64,000 nucleotides of DNA from Rikenellaceae bacterium (GCA_022766385.1 JALEPJ010000015.1:1-64000), one strand, 5' to 3'. Shown: positions 26,133-36,224, numbered from the stretch's first letter. The notes: generated from the letters alone by a model not told the origin. Numbers and translations: made by a program.

Positions 26133-28469
26133 ATGAGAAAAAACGTAATTTTTGCAGCAGCAGCCGTTGGGATGCTTGCTTCCTGCAGTCCCAAGGAGTT
26201 AAAACTCAACGAAAAGAACATTGACAAAATCGTTGAGGCTATGACCCTCGAAGAGAAGGCACTTCTGGTGACCGGTGTAGGAATGGACTCAGGCAGCGAA
26301 GGCCTCAGCGCGACTATCGGTGCTCAGGCTGAACTGGTTCCTGGTGCAGCCGGCTCAACCCACGCCATCCCACGCCTCGGAATCCCTTCCGTAGTGCTTT
26401 CTGACGGTCCTGCCGGACTCCGTATCAACCCTACCCGCGAAGGGGATGAAAACACCTATTATTGTACCCACTTCCCTATCGGAACCCTTCTTGCCAGTAC
26501 CTGGAACCAGGAACTCATTGAGCAGGTAGGAGAGTCGATTGGAAATGAGACACTCGAGTATGGTGCCGACGTGCTCCTTGCTCCAGCTCTCAACATACAC
26601 AGAAACCCGCTCAACGGCCGAAATTTCGAATACTATTCAGAAGATCCTGTTGTAGCAGGAAAGACTGCCGCAGCATATGTCCGCGGAGTTCAGTCTAACG
26701 GTGTCGGTACATCCATCAAGCATTTCGCTGCAAACAGCCAGGAAACCAACCGCACAGGAGTCAATTCCATCATAGAGACCAGAGCTCTTCGAGAGATTTA
26801 CCTCAGGGGCTTTGAGATTACCGTAAAGGAATCTGATCCTTGGACTGTGATGACATCATACAACAAGATCAATGGAACCTATACCTCTGAAGACAAGGAG
26901 CTTATCGAAAATATACTCCGCGATGACTGGGGATACAAGGGTACAGTGATGACAGACTGGTATGGTGGTACTGATGTCAATGCACAGGTTTGGGCCGGCA
27001 ACGATATGCTCCAGCCTGGACGTCCTACCCAGTATCAGGGCATCATTGACGGTGTCAACAACGGCAGCATCGATGTCGCAGACCTCGACAGGAACGTAAA
27101 GCGCATCCTCAATCTCGTTGTCCGCACCCCTCGTTTCAAGGGTTATCAGTACAGCAACAAGCCTGACCTCCAGGCTCATGCAGCTGTGACCCGTCAAAGC
27201 GCAGTCGAGGGTATGGTGCTCCTTGAGAACAAGAACAACGCCCTCCCTCTTTCAAAGGATGTCAAGAACGTTTCCGTTTACGGACTCACATCTTACGATA
27301 TGATTGCAGGAGGTACCGGTTCCGGCAATGTAAACCGCGCTTATACAGTTTCTCTTCTTGACGGTCTCAAGAATGCAGGCTATAGCGTAAACGAGGCAAT
27401 CAAGTCAGAATACAGCTCGTATCTGGCGAAGTGTGAAGCTGAAAAGAAGGCAGCTCCTGCAGGCGATCCTCTCGCATCATTCCTTCCACCTAGCCTTCCT
27501 ACTGAGTATGTACCTTCTGCAGCCACCATCGCTTCATCCGCGAAGTCGGACGATGCTGCCATCATCACCATTGGACGCATCTCAGGAGAGTTCGTTGACC
27601 GCACTGTGGCTGACTTCAACCTTTCAAAGGAGGAGAAAGACCTTATCAGTTCAGTCAGCAAAGCCTATCAGGCTCTTGGCAAGAAGGTCGTTGTAGTACT
27701 CAACATCGGAGGCGTTATCGAGACCGCTTCTTGGAAGAACATACCAGATGCCATCCTTCTCAGTTGGCAGGCAGGACAGGAGGGCGGCAATTCCATCGCT
27801 GACGTTCTCTGCGGCAAGGAGTCTCCTTCAGGAAAGCTTCCAATGACCTGGCCTATCAACTTCACCGATCACAAGTCAAGCGAGAACTTCCCTCGTGCAG
27901 AAGCATTCGAACTCGATCTCAGCACATTTATGGGAACAGAGAAGGTTGAAAAAGAGCCTGTCGAGACCTATGACTGGACCAACCATAAAGAAGGCATCTA
28001 CGTAGGTTACCGTTGGTTTGACAAGGCAGGTATCGAGGTATCATATCCATTCGGATACGGTCTTTCATACACCAGCTTCGAGTATAGCAACATCAAGCTT
28101 GAGAATGACGGCAAGAACATCAGCATCAGCGTAGATGTAAAGAACAGCGGTGCGGCTGTAGGCAAGGAGGTTGTTGAGGTCTATGTTTCTGCTCCGGCAG
28201 CCACAATGGACAAGCCTGTTCAGGAACTCAAGGGCTATGCCAAGACAGCCAAACTAGCAGCAGGCGAGAGCGAAACCGTAAAGGTAGTGATTCCTATTGC
28301 AGACCTCGCTTCGTTCAACGAGGCAGCTTCCGCTTGGGAAGTTGAGGCAGGTAACTATAAGTTCAACGTAGGTTCTTCAAGCCGCGACATCCGCGTTTCT
28401 TCTGAGATTGAGATTGCAGCTCAAAGCGAGAAAGTAAGCGACGTAATGAAGACAGTTGCGTGGAAATAA
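26133..28469 (+). CDS. GH3 beta-glucosidase-like lipoprotein
   Basis: This 778-residue glycoside hydrolase family 3 enzyme probably removes beta-linked glucose or xylose from oligosaccharides at the cell surface or in the periplasm. A lipoprotein signal ends in lipobox LASC (about residue 18). The GH3 N domain has GPAGLRINPTR, LAPALNIHRNPLNGRNFEYY and the nucleophile Asp in VMTDWYGG (about 275). The GH3 C domain has PSGKLPMTWP, then a fibronectin-III-like domain from SYPFGYGLSYTSFEY. The start at 26133 is chosen because it gives the signal peptide and lies after the -7 box. No susC/susD pair adjoins it. Confidence 0.94.
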   Translation: MRKNVIFAAAAVGMLASCSPKELKLNEKNIDKIVEAMTLEEKALLVTGVGMDSGSEGLSATIGAQAELVPGAAGSTHAIPRLGIPSVVLSDGPAGLRINPTREGDENTYYCTHFPIGTLLASTWNQELIEQVGESIGNETLEYGADVLLAPALNIHRNPLNGRNFEYYSEDPVVAGKTAAAYVRGVQSNGVGTSIKHFAANSQETNRTGVNSIIETRALREIYLRGFEITVKESDPWTVMTSYNKINGTYTSEDKELIENILRDDWGYKGTVMTDWYGGTDVNAQVWAGNDMLQPGRPTQYQGIIDGVNNGSIDVADLDRNVKRILNLVVRTPRFKGYQYSNKPDLQAHAAVTRQSAVEGMVLLENKNNALPLSKDVKNVSVYGLTSYDMIAGGTGSGNVNRAYTVSLLDGLKNAGYSVNEAIKSEYSSYLAKCEAEKKAAPAGDPLASFLPPSLPTEYVPSAATIASSAKSDDAAIITIGRISGEFVDRTVADFNLSKEEKDLISSVSKAYQALGKKVVVVLNIGGVIETASWKNIPDAILLSWQAGQEGGNSIADVLCGKESPSGKLPMTWPINFTDHKSSENFPRAEAFELDLSTFMGTEKVEKEPVETYDWTNHKEGIYVGYRWFDKAGIEVSYPFGYGLSYTSFEYSNIKLENDGKNISISVDVKNSGAAVGKEVVEVYVSAPAATMDKPVQELKGYAKTAKLAAGESETVKVVIPIADLASFNEAASAWEVEAGNYKFNVGSSSRDIRVSSEIEIAAQSEKVSDVMKTVAWK

Positions 28470-28490
28470 TGACTGAAAGGGCTGTAAAAC

Positions 28491-28521
28491 TTGGGCTTTT
28501 CACTTGAAAAGCCTATATTTG
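28491..28521 (+). promoter_or_regulatory. Promoter of tRNA-Gln with hairpin in the spacer
   Basis: TTGG (28491-28494), 19 bases and TATATTTG (28514-28521) form a Bacteroidetes promoter 12 bases before the tRNA. The spacer holds a perfect 8-bp inverted repeat, GGCTTTTC and GAAAAGCC (28494-28501 and 28506-28513). Confidence 0.65.
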
Positions 28522-28532
28522 CAGTCCGGAAT

Positions 28533-28606
28533 TGAGGTATGGTGTAATGGTAGCACATGGGATTTTGGTTCCCCCAGTCAGCGTTCGAATCGCTGTACCT
28601 CAACCA
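28533..28606 (+). tRNA. tRNA-Gln (TTG)
   Basis: The acceptor stem TGAGGTA/TACCTCA pairs fully. The anticodon loop TTTTGGT carries TTG, and the T arm is CAGCG-TTCGAAT-CGCTG. Position 27-43 of the anticodon stem is mismatched. CCA is encoded at 28604-28606. The gene has its own promoter and is followed by a strong terminator. Confidence 0.93.
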
Positions 28607-28632
28607 AACAAACTCATTATCAACAAGTTCAA

Positions 28633-28674
28633 AAAAAAGAAGGTGACCATTCTATGCTTTGGTCACCTTCTTTT
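28633..28674. terminator. Bidirectional terminator after tRNA-Gln
   Basis: A perfect 10-bp stem (28639-28648 with 28661-28670) is flanked by an A-run and by TTTT. It can end both the tRNA transcript and the infB/G1PDH-like transcript coming from the other side. Confidence 0.8.
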
Positions 28675-28704
28675 ACATTCATTTGGCCAGCAGCATCGCC
28701 AGCT

Positions 28705-29688
28705 CTATATCTTGTTCAAGATAGTGTATCTCTTCCTGATCTTTTTAGCAAGCGGAACAAGCGCATCAAAATCCTCCTCGCTGAAAGGGACCTTTTCCTC
28801 AATAAGCTTCTTGATTCCTATTCTCTCGAAGAAATCATTTATACCGTACTCATCGCCCCTGTAGCGCTTCTCAATAATCTGGAGAGCCCAGCCAACCTGA
28901 AGACCGTGTATCGTTGCCTTTTCCGGATAATACTTGTCAATGGCGTGACTTATCATATGCTCGGCGCCGCTGGCTCCTCTGGTATTGCCAGAAATGCTCA
29001 TTGACAGACCTGAAGTAATGAGACCGTTCACCAGGTCAAGTATCAGTTTATCCGAGAAAAGATCTTCTTCTGAATAGTGGAGTATAGGCATAGCCGATTC
29101 CTTGGCAAGCATAAACGCAAGCTCATTGATAGGCTCGCCTATCTCATTGTGGCTCAGAAGCCAGTCCTGAATGGCGGAGAGATTGGATACGAGGTCGGCA
29201 ATTCCTGCAAGCAGGAGTTCCCTCGGAGAATTTCTAATGACGTCAATATCCACTATGATACCCATCGGTGGCTGAACATCGAAGCCCACTTTCTGCCCGT
29301 TTTTCACCAATCTTGCGACCGTTGAATAAATCGCATCGTTGGAAAGGGCAGAAGGGATGGTAATATATGGCTTATCAATGGTGCTGGCGCTGTATTTCAC
29401 GGCATCCAGGACACTTCCGCCTCCGAAAGCGATGATCAGAGCATCCGACTCACGGCACTCTGCCATTATATTGGCGGTTTCCTCGACATTGCCTCCTTTG
29501 ATGAAGAGTATTTTCTCGAATTCGGTCTTGTCGAGGTCTTCCCTATAAAGTTCATAAAGATTCTCCTGAGTCACCAGTATCTTTGCAGGAAAGAACAGAT
29601 GAGCGTCATTCAAGAGATAGTTTATGTTCCCCAGAATCTTGCGTCCCGTCTTCATTATGACGGGAGTCTTTATTGAATTGTAGAACAT
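28705..29688 (-). CDS. Glycerol-1-phosphate dehydrogenase-like enzyme (Fe-ADH superfamily)
   Basis: This 327-residue NAD(P)-dependent enzyme belongs to the iron-ADH/dehydroquinate synthase superfamily. The dinucleotide loop is IIAFGGGSVLDAVKYSA (about 84-100). PYITIPSALSNDAIYSTVA matches the substrate loop of sn-glycerol-1-phosphate dehydrogenase. Metal ligands are suggested by the Asp of GIADLVSN and the His residues of GASGAEHMISHAIDKY and ATIHGLQVGW. Such enzymes make glycerol-1-phosphate, the archaeal-type lipid backbone also used by some bacteria. It follows infB by 9 bases, an odd place for it. An inosose- or dehydroquinate-synthase-like function is an alternative. Confidence 0.75.
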   Translation of the reverse strand: MFYNSIKTPVIMKTGRKILGNINYLLNDAHLFFPAKILVTQENLYELYREDLDKTEFEKILFIKGGNVEETANIMAECRESDALIIAFGGGSVLDAVKYSASTIDKPYITIPSALSNDAIYSTVARLVKNGQKVGFDVQPPMGIIVDIDVIRNSPRELLLAGIADLVSNLSAIQDWLLSHNEIGEPINELAFMLAKESAMPILHYSEEDLFSDKLILDLVNGLITSGLSMSISGNTRGASGAEHMISHAIDKYYPEKATIHGLQVGWALQIIEKRYRGDEYGINDFFERIGIKKLIEEKVPFSEEDFDALVPLAKKIRKRYTILNKI

Positions 29689-29697
29689 ATCATGTTT

Positions 29698-32544
29698 TTA
29701 CAGAGTCCTTTTTATTTCTACTATCTGGAAGGCTTCTACTACGTCGCCCTCCTTGATGTCGTTGAATCTTTCAATACTGAGACCGCACTCCATTCCTGCC
29801 GGCACTTCCTTGGCCTGGTCCTTGCCCCTCTGGAGGGATGCAAGTTCTCCGGTGTAAACAACTATGCCGTTGCGGATGAGACGAACCTGAGCCTTGGCAG
29901 TAAGTTTGCCGTCCTTGACAAGACAGCCGGCAATGGTTCCGACCTTGCTGATCTTGAAGGTCTGCTTGACTTCCGCTGTTGCAGTGACTTCCTCCTTCTT
30001 TTCAGGCTCAAGCATACCCTCGATACCATCCTTGACCTCATTGATACAGTCGTAGATGACTGAATAGAGACGGATTTCGATGCCTTCCTTCTCTGCAGCC
30101 TTGCGGGCCTCGGCTGAAGGACGTACCTGGAAGCCGATTACAACGGCATCGGAAGCCTCTGCAAGCAGGATATCAGACTCGGAAATAGCACCGACAGCCT
30201 TATGGATGACATTCACCCTTACCTGCTCGGTTGAGAGCTTGATAAGCGAATCTGAAAGCGCCTCTACTGAGCCGTCCACATCACCCTTGACAATGACATT
30301 GAGTTCCTTGAAGTTGCCGATGGCAATACGGCGGCCGATTTCCTCGAGAGTCATATGCTTCTGGGTCTTGATACCCTGGATACGTATGAGCTGCTCGCGC
30401 TTGTTGGCAATACTCTTTGCCTCCCTTTCGTCCGCAAGCACATTGAACTTCTCACCTGCAGAAGGAGCTCCGTTCAGACCGAGGACTGAAACAGGGGTCG
30501 AAGGACCCGCCTCCATCACTTTCTGACCACGCTCGTTGAACATTGACTTTACCCTTCCGTAGTAGCTTCCGCTCAATATGACATCGCCAACGTGAAGGGT
30601 ACCGTTCTGAACAAGAATAGTGGCGAGATAACCGCGGCCCTTGTCCAATGAAGACTCAATCACTGCACCGGAAGCAAGTTTCTTAGGGTTCGCCTTAAGT
30701 TCGAGAAGGTCTGTCTCGAGAAGCACCTTTTCCAGCAGGACGTCCACATTGAGACCCTTCTTCGCTGAAATTTCCTGACACTGGAACTTTCCACCCCAGT
30801 CCTCCACGAGGATATTCATCTCCGAGAGCTGGCGGCGTATCGTGTCAGGGAAGGCACCTGGTTTGTCTATCTTGTTGATTGCGAATACCATAGGAACGCC
30901 GGCAGCCTGCGCGTGATTAATTGCCTCAACGGTCTGAGGCATCACGGCATCATCGGCTGCAATGATGATAATGGCGAGGTCGGTCATCTGTGCTCCGCGG
31001 GCACGCATTGCTGTAAAGGCCTCGTGTCCAGGAGTATCAAGGAAGGTTATATGACGGCCGTCCTCGAGTTTTACACTGTATGCACCGATGTGCTGGGTAA
31101 TACCGCCGGCCTCACCTGCGATGACATTCGATTTGCGTATATAGTCGAGCAACGAGGTCTTACCGTGGTCGACGTGGCCCATTACGGTAATTACCGGTGG
31201 ACGAGGTACGAGATCTTCCTCATTGTCCGGTCCGTCATTGCTCTCGATAGCATCGGTAATCTCCGCGGTGACGAACTCAACCTTGTAGCCGAACTCTTCC
31301 GCGACGAGCACAAGAGTCTCGGCGTCGAGGCGCTGGTTGATTGACACCATCAGACCCAGGCTCATGCAGGCTCCGATGACCTTGACGACAGGAGTATTGT
31401 TCATAAGGGTCGCAAGATCATTGACAGTCACGAACTCGGTAACCTTGAGAACTTTCTTCTCCGCTGCTTCTGCCTGCATCTCCTCCATCGCCCTCTGGTT
31501 GGCGAGTTCTCGCTTCTCCTTGCGGTACTTGGCTCCGAAGTTGTTTTTCTTGTTGTCGTTCATCTTGGCATAGGTCTCCTTGACCTGCTTCTGGATCTGC
31601 TTCTGCAGTTCCTCCTGCTCGGCCTCGGTCATCTCAGGCTTGAAGCGATCATTGCCCTTCTTCTTGTTGCTGCCCTTGCCATTGTTGTTCTGTTGCGCTC
31701 CCGGTTTCTGCTGGCCCTGCTTGGCATTGCCGTTCTTCTGTCCGTGGTTCTTCTTTGAGAAGTCCGAATCCGAACCCACCTTGCCGACATCTACTTTCTG
31801 GCTGCCCTTATTGATACGCTCGCGCTTCTTGTTCGGCTTCTTCTTTTCGAACTGCGACATATCAATCTTTCCAAGCACCTTCAAACCGCCGGTTTCCTGA
31901 GCAGGCTGCTCTTCAACCTTCTGTTCGGGAACTGCGTCCACACTTGGCTCGGAATCCTCAGCAGCGTCTGTCTCCGCAGGGGTTTCGACGGATGTCTCAA
32001 CTGCTGTATCCTCTTTTGCTTCAGGGACTTCAGCGACAGGAACAGGTTCCGGTTCCGGTAAATTCTGCACTTCAGGCTCCGGTTCTGCCACTATCTCCAT
32101 AACCGGCTTTGCTTCCGGCTCTGACTCGATAATCGGCTCCGCTACTGTTTCCTCAGGTGCAGGCGTCTCAAGAACTTCCGGTTCAGGCTCCGCTTTCTCA
32201 AGTCTTTTGGCTGGCGCAGGCTCAGGCCTTGAAATGCCGGTAAGGGTGCTGCTCCTGATAATGGTCGTATCCATTACAGGCTCCTCATCCTCCTCCTTCT
32301 TCAAGTTTTGCTTCTTGCTTGATTTTTCCAAGATTTCAGTGAGTTTGATATCCACCTTCTCGGAAGCCTCCTTGAGGGCAAGATCCTTGCTGTACTGACG
32401 GTCCAGAGCAGGAATATACTCATCCGAGATTTTCGCATTCGGATTCTCGTCCAAGTCAGCTCCCTGCTTGCGAAGGAAAGCCACCAATTCCTGCAAGCCA
32501 ATATTATATTTCTTGATAAGTTTGTTCAATCGTATTTCTGCCAT
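29698..32544 (-). CDS. infB: Translation initiation factor IF-2
   Basis: This 948-residue GTPase brings initiator tRNA to the 30S subunit. The N-terminus has an IF2_N motif ([20 protein letters not shown]). A long acidic Glu/Pro/Val-rich stretch follows (about 85-215), then a Lys/Asn/Gln-rich basic stretch (about 230-330). The G domain shows [17 protein letters not shown] (about 459), [24 protein letters not shown] and SAKKG, and the C-terminal domains end at residue 948. It is the third gene of rimP-nusA-infB. The initiator tRNA it uses is at 48121. Confidence 0.97.
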   Translation of the reverse strand: MAEIRLNKLIKKYNIGLQELVAFLRKQGADLDENPNAKISDEYIPALDRQYSKDLALKEASEKVDIKLTEILEKSSKKQNLKKEEDEEPVMDTTIIRSSTLTGISRPEPAPAKRLEKAEPEPEVLETPAPEETVAEPIIESEPEAKPVMEIVAEPEPEVQNLPEPEPVPVAEVPEAKEDTAVETSVETPAETDAAEDSEPSVDAVPEQKVEEQPAQETGGLKVLGKIDMSQFEKKKPNKKRERINKGSQKVDVGKVGSDSDFSKKNHGQKNGNAKQGQQKPGAQQNNNGKGSNKKKGNDRFKPEMTEAEQEELQKQIQKQVKETYAKMNDNKKNNFGAKYRKEKRELANQRAMEEMQAEAAEKKVLKVTEFVTVNDLATLMNNTPVVKVIGACMSLGLMVSINQRLDAETLVLVAEEFGYKVEFVTAEITDAIESNDGPDNEEDLVPRPPVITVMGHVDHGKTSLLDYIRKSNVIAGEAGGITQHIGAYSVKLEDGRHITFLDTPGHEAFTAMRARGAQMTDLAIIIIAADDAVMPQTVEAINHAQAAGVPMVFAINKIDKPGAFPDTIRRQLSEMNILVEDWGGKFQCQEISAKKGLNVDVLLEKVLLETDLLELKANPKKLASGAVIESSLDKGRGYLATILVQNGTLHVGDVILSGSYYGRVKSMFNERGQKVMEAGPSTPVSVLGLNGAPSAGEKFNVLADEREAKSIANKREQLIRIQGIKTQKHMTLEEIGRRIAIGNFKELNVIVKGDVDGSVEALSDSLIKLSTEQVRVNVIHKAVGAISESDILLAEASDAVVIGFQVRPSAEARKAAEKEGIEIRLYSVIYDCINEVKDGIEGMLEPEKKEEVTATAEVKQTFKISKVGTIAGCLVKDGKLTAKAQVRLIRNGIVVYTGELASLQRGKDQAKEVPAGMECGLSIERFNDIKEGDVVEAFQIVEIKRTL

Positions 32545-32570
32545 TATATAACCCCTTTACTATAAAACAA

Positions 32571-33836
32571 TTAATCCTCAAACTCCGCCTTCAGGATAGC
32601 GAATACCTCCTCAACCGTCTCATCTTCGAGATCGGCTCTCTTAGCTACATCAGCCGGATCAAGACTGAGTACACTCTTGGCAGTGTCGCATCCAATGGCC
32701 TGAAGTCTCTCGATAACCCAAGCGTCGATTTCATTGGTGAATTCGCTGAGCAATACATCTTCCTCATCGTCCTTCTGGGTATCCTCAACCTGTCTCCATA
32801 CCTCAATCTCCCTGCCTACGAGCATTCCGGCAAGATGGATATTGCAGCCACCACGGCCGACACCCTTCTTGACCTCTTCAGGCTGCATAAAGACCTTGAC
32901 CTTTTCGTTAGGGTCGCTTCCCATATCAATGGAAGTGATACGGGCTGGGCTGAGCGCCCTCTGGATAAGGATCTGCTGGTTGTTGCTCCACTGAATGACA
33001 TCTATGTTCTCATTCCTGAGCTCACGTACTATTCCAATGATACGTCCACCCTTGACACCGATGCAGGCTCCAATCGGGTCGATTCTCTCATCATATGACT
33101 CAACAGCCACCTTTGCTCGTTCGCCAGGGATACGGACCACCTTCTTGATAGTGATGAGACCGTCCAGAATCTCCGGAACCTCCTGTTCGAAAAGCCTCTC
33201 GAGGAACTCGTTGGAAGTACGTGACAGAGTGATATATGGAGTAGTGTTGTTCTTCATATCCACCTTCTTGATGATGGCGCGGACTGTGTCATTCTTCTTG
33301 AAGTGCTCGCCAGGAATCTGTTCCTCCCTTGGAATGTGAAGTTCGTTGCCGTCCTCATCAAGGATAAGCACCTCCTTTGACCAGGTCTGATAAACCTCGC
33401 CCGTGAAAATCTCACCCACCTTCTCAGAGTACTTCTTGAACACATTGGCCTTCTCTATGTCCATAATGCGGCCCTGGAGGTTCTGTCTGATATTGAGTAT
33501 GCCTCTACGGCCAAAAGTCTTGAGGCTGAGCGCCTTGGTATATGTATCTCCAATTTCGTAATCATCCTCGCCTGTCTCCTCGACCACCTGTTCAAGAGTC
33601 ATCTGGGATGCAGGGTCCTCCACTTCCTCAACTATCTCAAAGTTCTGATAAATCTCACAGGTTCCCTTGTCGACGTTGACAATCACGTCGAAGTTGTCCA
33701 CAGAGCCATAGGTTTTGGCTATCTGAGTCAAGAAGACGTCCTTGAGGACACCCATCATTACAGGTCTGTCAATATTCTTCTCCTCCTTAAAATCCTTGAA
33801 GGCATCAATGAGAGTAACAACGTTTTCCTTTTCCAT
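32571..33836 (-). CDS. nusA: Transcription termination/antitermination factor NusA
   Basis: This 421-residue RNA polymerase-binding factor modulates pausing and termination. It has an N-terminal polymerase-binding domain (about 1-130), an S1 domain with [20 protein letters not shown], and two KH domains with [20 protein letters not shown] and [12 protein letters not shown] short acidic C-terminal helical region follows (about 360-421). The helical region is shorter than the E. coli acidic repeats, as is usual in Bacteroidetes. It lies between rimP (7 bases) and infB (26 bases). Confidence 0.96.
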   Translation of the reverse strand: MEKENVVTLIDAFKDFKEEKNIDRPVMMGVLKDVFLTQIAKTYGSVDNFDVIVNVDKGTCEIYQNFEIVEEVEDPASQMTLEQVVEETGEDDYEIGDTYTKALSLKTFGRRGILNIRQNLQGRIMDIEKANVFKKYSEKVGEIFTGEVYQTWSKEVLILDEDGNELHIPREEQIPGEHFKKNDTVRAIIKKVDMKNNTTPYITLSRTSNEFLERLFEQEVPEILDGLITIKKVVRIPGERAKVAVESYDERIDPIGACIGVKGGRIIGIVRELRNENIDVIQWSNNQQILIQRALSPARITSIDMGSDPNEKVKVFMQPEEVKKGVGRGGCNIHLAGMLVGREIEVWRQVEDTQKDDEEDVLLSEFTNEIDAWVIERLQAIGCDTAKSVLSLDPADVAKRADLEDETVEEVFAILKAEFED

Positions 33837-33843
33837 TTTTTAT

Positions 33844-34119
33844 TTATTCATTTTCAATTGTTTTCAGCATTTCATCAGCTTCAGAGCCACTGATGCCGCG
33901 GGACGTAACGGTCATAGCATAATCCTCGATATTGCGATCGAAGGCATCAAGGACAGCACGGTGCACGTATTCGCAATCACCGAGATTGACATCCCCGTCT
34001 TTCTTGTCAATGGTCACTTCGATGACATTGTCATCCTCATCAAAGTCAATCTGATAAATCTCCACTCCGCGCTGCTCAGCGGCAGCAGCAAGCACCTTTT
34101 CGAGTTCTGTTCTATCCAT
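33844..34119 (-). CDS. rimP: RimP-like protein, N-terminal domain only
   Basis: The product is 91 residues, while RimP is normally about 150. Position (upstream of nusA-infB) and sequence identify it. [20 protein letters not shown] is the first helix-strand unit, [13 protein letters not shown] the second helix, and [11 protein letters not shown] aligns with the YxLEVSSPGL motif. The protein stops 12 residues later, so the C-terminal SH3-like domain is missing. nusA begins 7 bases on, so the domain is not simply out of frame. I chose ATG 34119 over 34131 (MYFAM) because it gives a typical N-terminus. In known species RimP helps 30S maturation. Confidence 0.82.
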   Translation of the reverse strand: MDRTELEKVLAAAAEQRGVEIYQIDFDEDDNVIEVTIDKKDGDVNLGDCEYVHRAVLDAFDRNIEDYAMTVTSRGISGSEADEMLKTIENE

Positions 34120-34173
34120 AGCAAAATACAAAAAAATAGGAACCCAAACGGCCCCTATCTCGTCTCACAGATG

Positions 34174-34205
34174 CAAAAGTACAAATTAATTATTAATTTT
34201 GCAAA
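34174..34205 (-). promoter_or_regulatory. Promoter of the rimP-nusA-infB operon
   Basis: On the minus strand TTTG (complement of 34202-34205), 20 bases and TACTTTTG (complement of 34174-34181) form a full promoter about 55 bases before rimP. It is interlocked with the divergent lpxD -7 box. Confidence 0.65.
34194..34201 (+). promoter_or_regulatory. -7 box TAATTTTG for lpxD
   Basis: TAATTTTG lies 20 bases before the lpxD ATG. Its last base abuts the -33 element of the opposing rimP promoter. No plus-strand TTTG is seen at the right distance. Confidence 0.5.
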
Positions 34206-34221
34206 TCAAACAGTCACATCA

Positions 34222-35208
34222 ATGGAATTCACAGCCAAAGAACTCGCCAGAATCCTCAACGGAACAGTCGATGGCGATGCAGAAGTAAAAATAGATTCTT
34301 TCGCAAAAATTGAGAACGGGAAACCCGGCAAGCTCAGTTTTTTCGCCAACCCGAAATATGAACAGTTCGTCTATACCAGTGAAGCGTCTATAATCCTGGT
34401 AAACAAGGATTTCGTCCCAAGAGGAACAGTAAAACCCACTATGATCAGGGTGGATGACGCCTATACCGCCGTCGCAGAGCTGCTGAGGTATGTCAAAAAC
34501 ATGAACAGTCAGTACAAAAGGCATCGCGGGCTGCTCTGCCGCATCGCATTCTCCGCCAAACTCGGCAGGAAGGTTTATGTCGGCAGCTTCACCAGTATAG
34601 GCAAGCACTGCATCATTGGAGACCGTACAAAGATTTTCGAGAATGTCTATATCGGCGAGAATACCAGAATAGGAAAGGACTGCATCATCTATCCGGGAGT
34701 GCGCATCTATCCCGGGATGGTGATAGGAGACAATGTGATACTCCACGCGAACTGTGTCATCGGCTCGGACGGCTTCGGCAATGCTCCTCAAGATGACGGA
34801 AGCTGGAAAAAAATCGAGCACCTGGGCAATGTCATTATCGGCGACAGAGTCGAGATAGGAGCCAACACCACCGTTGACAGGGCTGAAATGGAATCCACCA
34901 TCATTGGCAATGGAGTAAAGATTGACAACCTTTGCCAGATTGCCCACAATGTCCAGATTGGAGACAATACGGTGATGGCAGCACTCGTCGGTATCGCGGG
35001 CTCTACCAAAATCGGCAGAAACTGTATCATTGCCGGACAGGTAGGCATTGCCGGACACCTCACCATCGCCGACAATACCACCATTGGCGCTCAGGCTGGA
35101 GTCATTGGCAACGTCCGCAAGAGCGGAGAGAAACTTTTGGGAATGCCGGCCATCGACATCAATAACTATATGCGCAGTTACGCCGTTTTCAGACGCAACG
35201 GGAAGTAA
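34222..35208 (+). CDS. lpxD: UDP-3-O-acylglucosamine N-acyltransferase
   Basis: This 328-residue trimeric left-handed beta-helix enzyme adds the second 3-hydroxyacyl chain in lipid A synthesis. The N-terminal uridine-binding domain has [17 protein letters not shown] (about 36-52). Hexapeptide repeats fill about 105-310. The catalytic His is in [16 protein letters not shown], and IVGSDGFG-like [14 protein letters not shown] is the LpxD loop. The open frame extends far upstream through rimP and nusA antisense. ATG 34222 after the -7 box is the clear start. Confidence 0.96.
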   Translation: MEFTAKELARILNGTVDGDAEVKIDSFAKIENGKPGKLSFFANPKYEQFVYTSEASIILVNKDFVPRGTVKPTMIRVDDAYTAVAELLRYVKNMNSQYKRHRGLLCRIAFSAKLGRKVYVGSFTSIGKHCIIGDRTKIFENVYIGENTRIGKDCIIYPGVRIYPGMVIGDNVILHANCVIGSDGFGNAPQDDGSWKKIEHLGNVIIGDRVEIGANTTVDRAEMESTIIGNGVKIDNLCQIAHNVQIGDNTVMAALVGIAGSTKIGRNCIIAGQVGIAGHLTIADNTTIGAQAGVIGNVRKSGEKLLGMPAIDINNYMRSYAVFRRNGK

Positions 35209-35231
35209 GGACGATTGACCAGGGCCTTTGC

Positions 35232-35262
35232 TTTGAAAGATGCTTTTTTATTGCTAACTTTG
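35232..35262 (+). promoter_or_regulatory. Promoter of lpxC-lpxA-wbqC-like operon
   Basis: TTTG (35232-35235), exactly 19 bases, then TAACTTTG (35255-35262) is a near-ideal Bacteroidetes promoter, with the lpxC ATG 44 bases downstream. Confidence 0.75.
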
Positions 35263-35306
35263 CGGTCTTTACGAATGAAGTATTAACAAAACCGCAATAA
35301 TTCTTG

Positions 35307-36224
35307 ATGACTCAAAAGCAGCACACCCTCAAAAAGGCCTGCAAGTTCGAAGGCAAAGGTCTTCACACGGGAGTACATTCCCGAATGACCGTCCTTCCAG
35401 CCCCAATTGACACGGGCATCATATTCAAAAGAACGGACTTGGGTGCCGATGCGACTGTAAGAGCGCTTGCTGAGAATGTTAGCAATGTCGCCAGAAGCAC
35501 AACCATCAGCGAAAACGGAAACTCAGTTGTAACCATTGAGCACATTATGTCTGCGCTCACTGGACTCGGTGTGGACAATGCCTTCATAGAGATTGACAAT
35601 GCAGAAGTGCCTATCCTTGACGGAAGCGCCAGAATCTACGTTGAAGCCTTTCTGGCCTGCGGTATTGAAGAACAGGAAGCCCCAAGGCACTATCTTGAAC
35701 TGAAGGAAGAGATAGAAGTCAGAGACGAAAACAGCGGTTCATTCATACGTTTCACTCCATCGGACAGACCGGAGTTTGACCTGACCGTTGATTTCTCATC
35801 CAGAGTTCTCGGGGTGCAGCACGTCTCCTACAATATCGACGAGGATTATTCTACAGAAATCGGTCCTTGCAGAACCTTTGTTTTCTTCCACGAAATAGAA
35901 TTCCTTGCAAAGCAGGGTTTGGTAAAGGGCGGTGATATAGACAACGCCATAGTCATAGTGGAGCATCCCGTAAGCGACGAACAGGTCGACTGTCTCTGTT
36001 CAATGCTCGGGTTCGAGAAACTTGCCATCACTGAGCAAGGTTACCTGAACAATCTTACCTTGCGTTTCCCCGACGAGTGCGGAAGACATAAATTGCTCGA
36101 TCTCATTGGAGACATCAGGCTCTGTGGAGGCTGGGTAAATGCGAAGGTTACAGCATACAAGCCGGGCCACGGTATTAACACCAATGCTGCGAAGGCATTG
36201 AGAAAGGCATTGAATTTGTATTGA
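35307..36224 (+). CDS. lpxC: UDP-3-O-acyl-N-acetylglucosamine deacetylase, not fused to FabZ
   Basis: This 305-residue zinc amidase catalyses the committed step of lipid A synthesis. Zinc ligands are His79 in VTIEHIMSAL, His261 and Asp265 in GRHKLLDLIGD, with catalytic His288 in KPGHGINTN. Most Bacteroidetes carry a LpxC-FabZ fusion of about 460 residues. This protein ends 17 residues after His288, and lpxA follows in 26 bases, so FabZ is not here. The TTG before the ATG is ignored. It leads an operon with lpxA and a WbqC-like gene. Confidence 0.95.
   Translation: MTQKQHTLKKACKFEGKGLHTGVHSRMTVLPAPIDTGIIFKRTDLGADATVRALAENVSNVARSTTISENGNSVVTIEHIMSALTGLGVDNAFIEIDNAEVPILDGSARIYVEAFLACGIEEQEAPRHYLELKEEIEVRDENSGSFIRFTPSDRPEFDLTVDFSSRVLGVQHVSYNIDEDYSTEIGPCRTFVFFHEIEFLAKQGLVKGGDIDNAIVIVEHPVSDEQVDCLCSMLGFEKLAITEQGYLNNLTLRFPDECGRHKLLDLIGDIRLCGGWVNAKVTAYKPGHGINTNAAKALRKALNLY

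Noticed and set aside
33742..34221. An upstream extension of the lpxD frame
   Set aside because: It runs antisense through rimP and nusA and crosses both promoters; LpxD homology begins at 34222.
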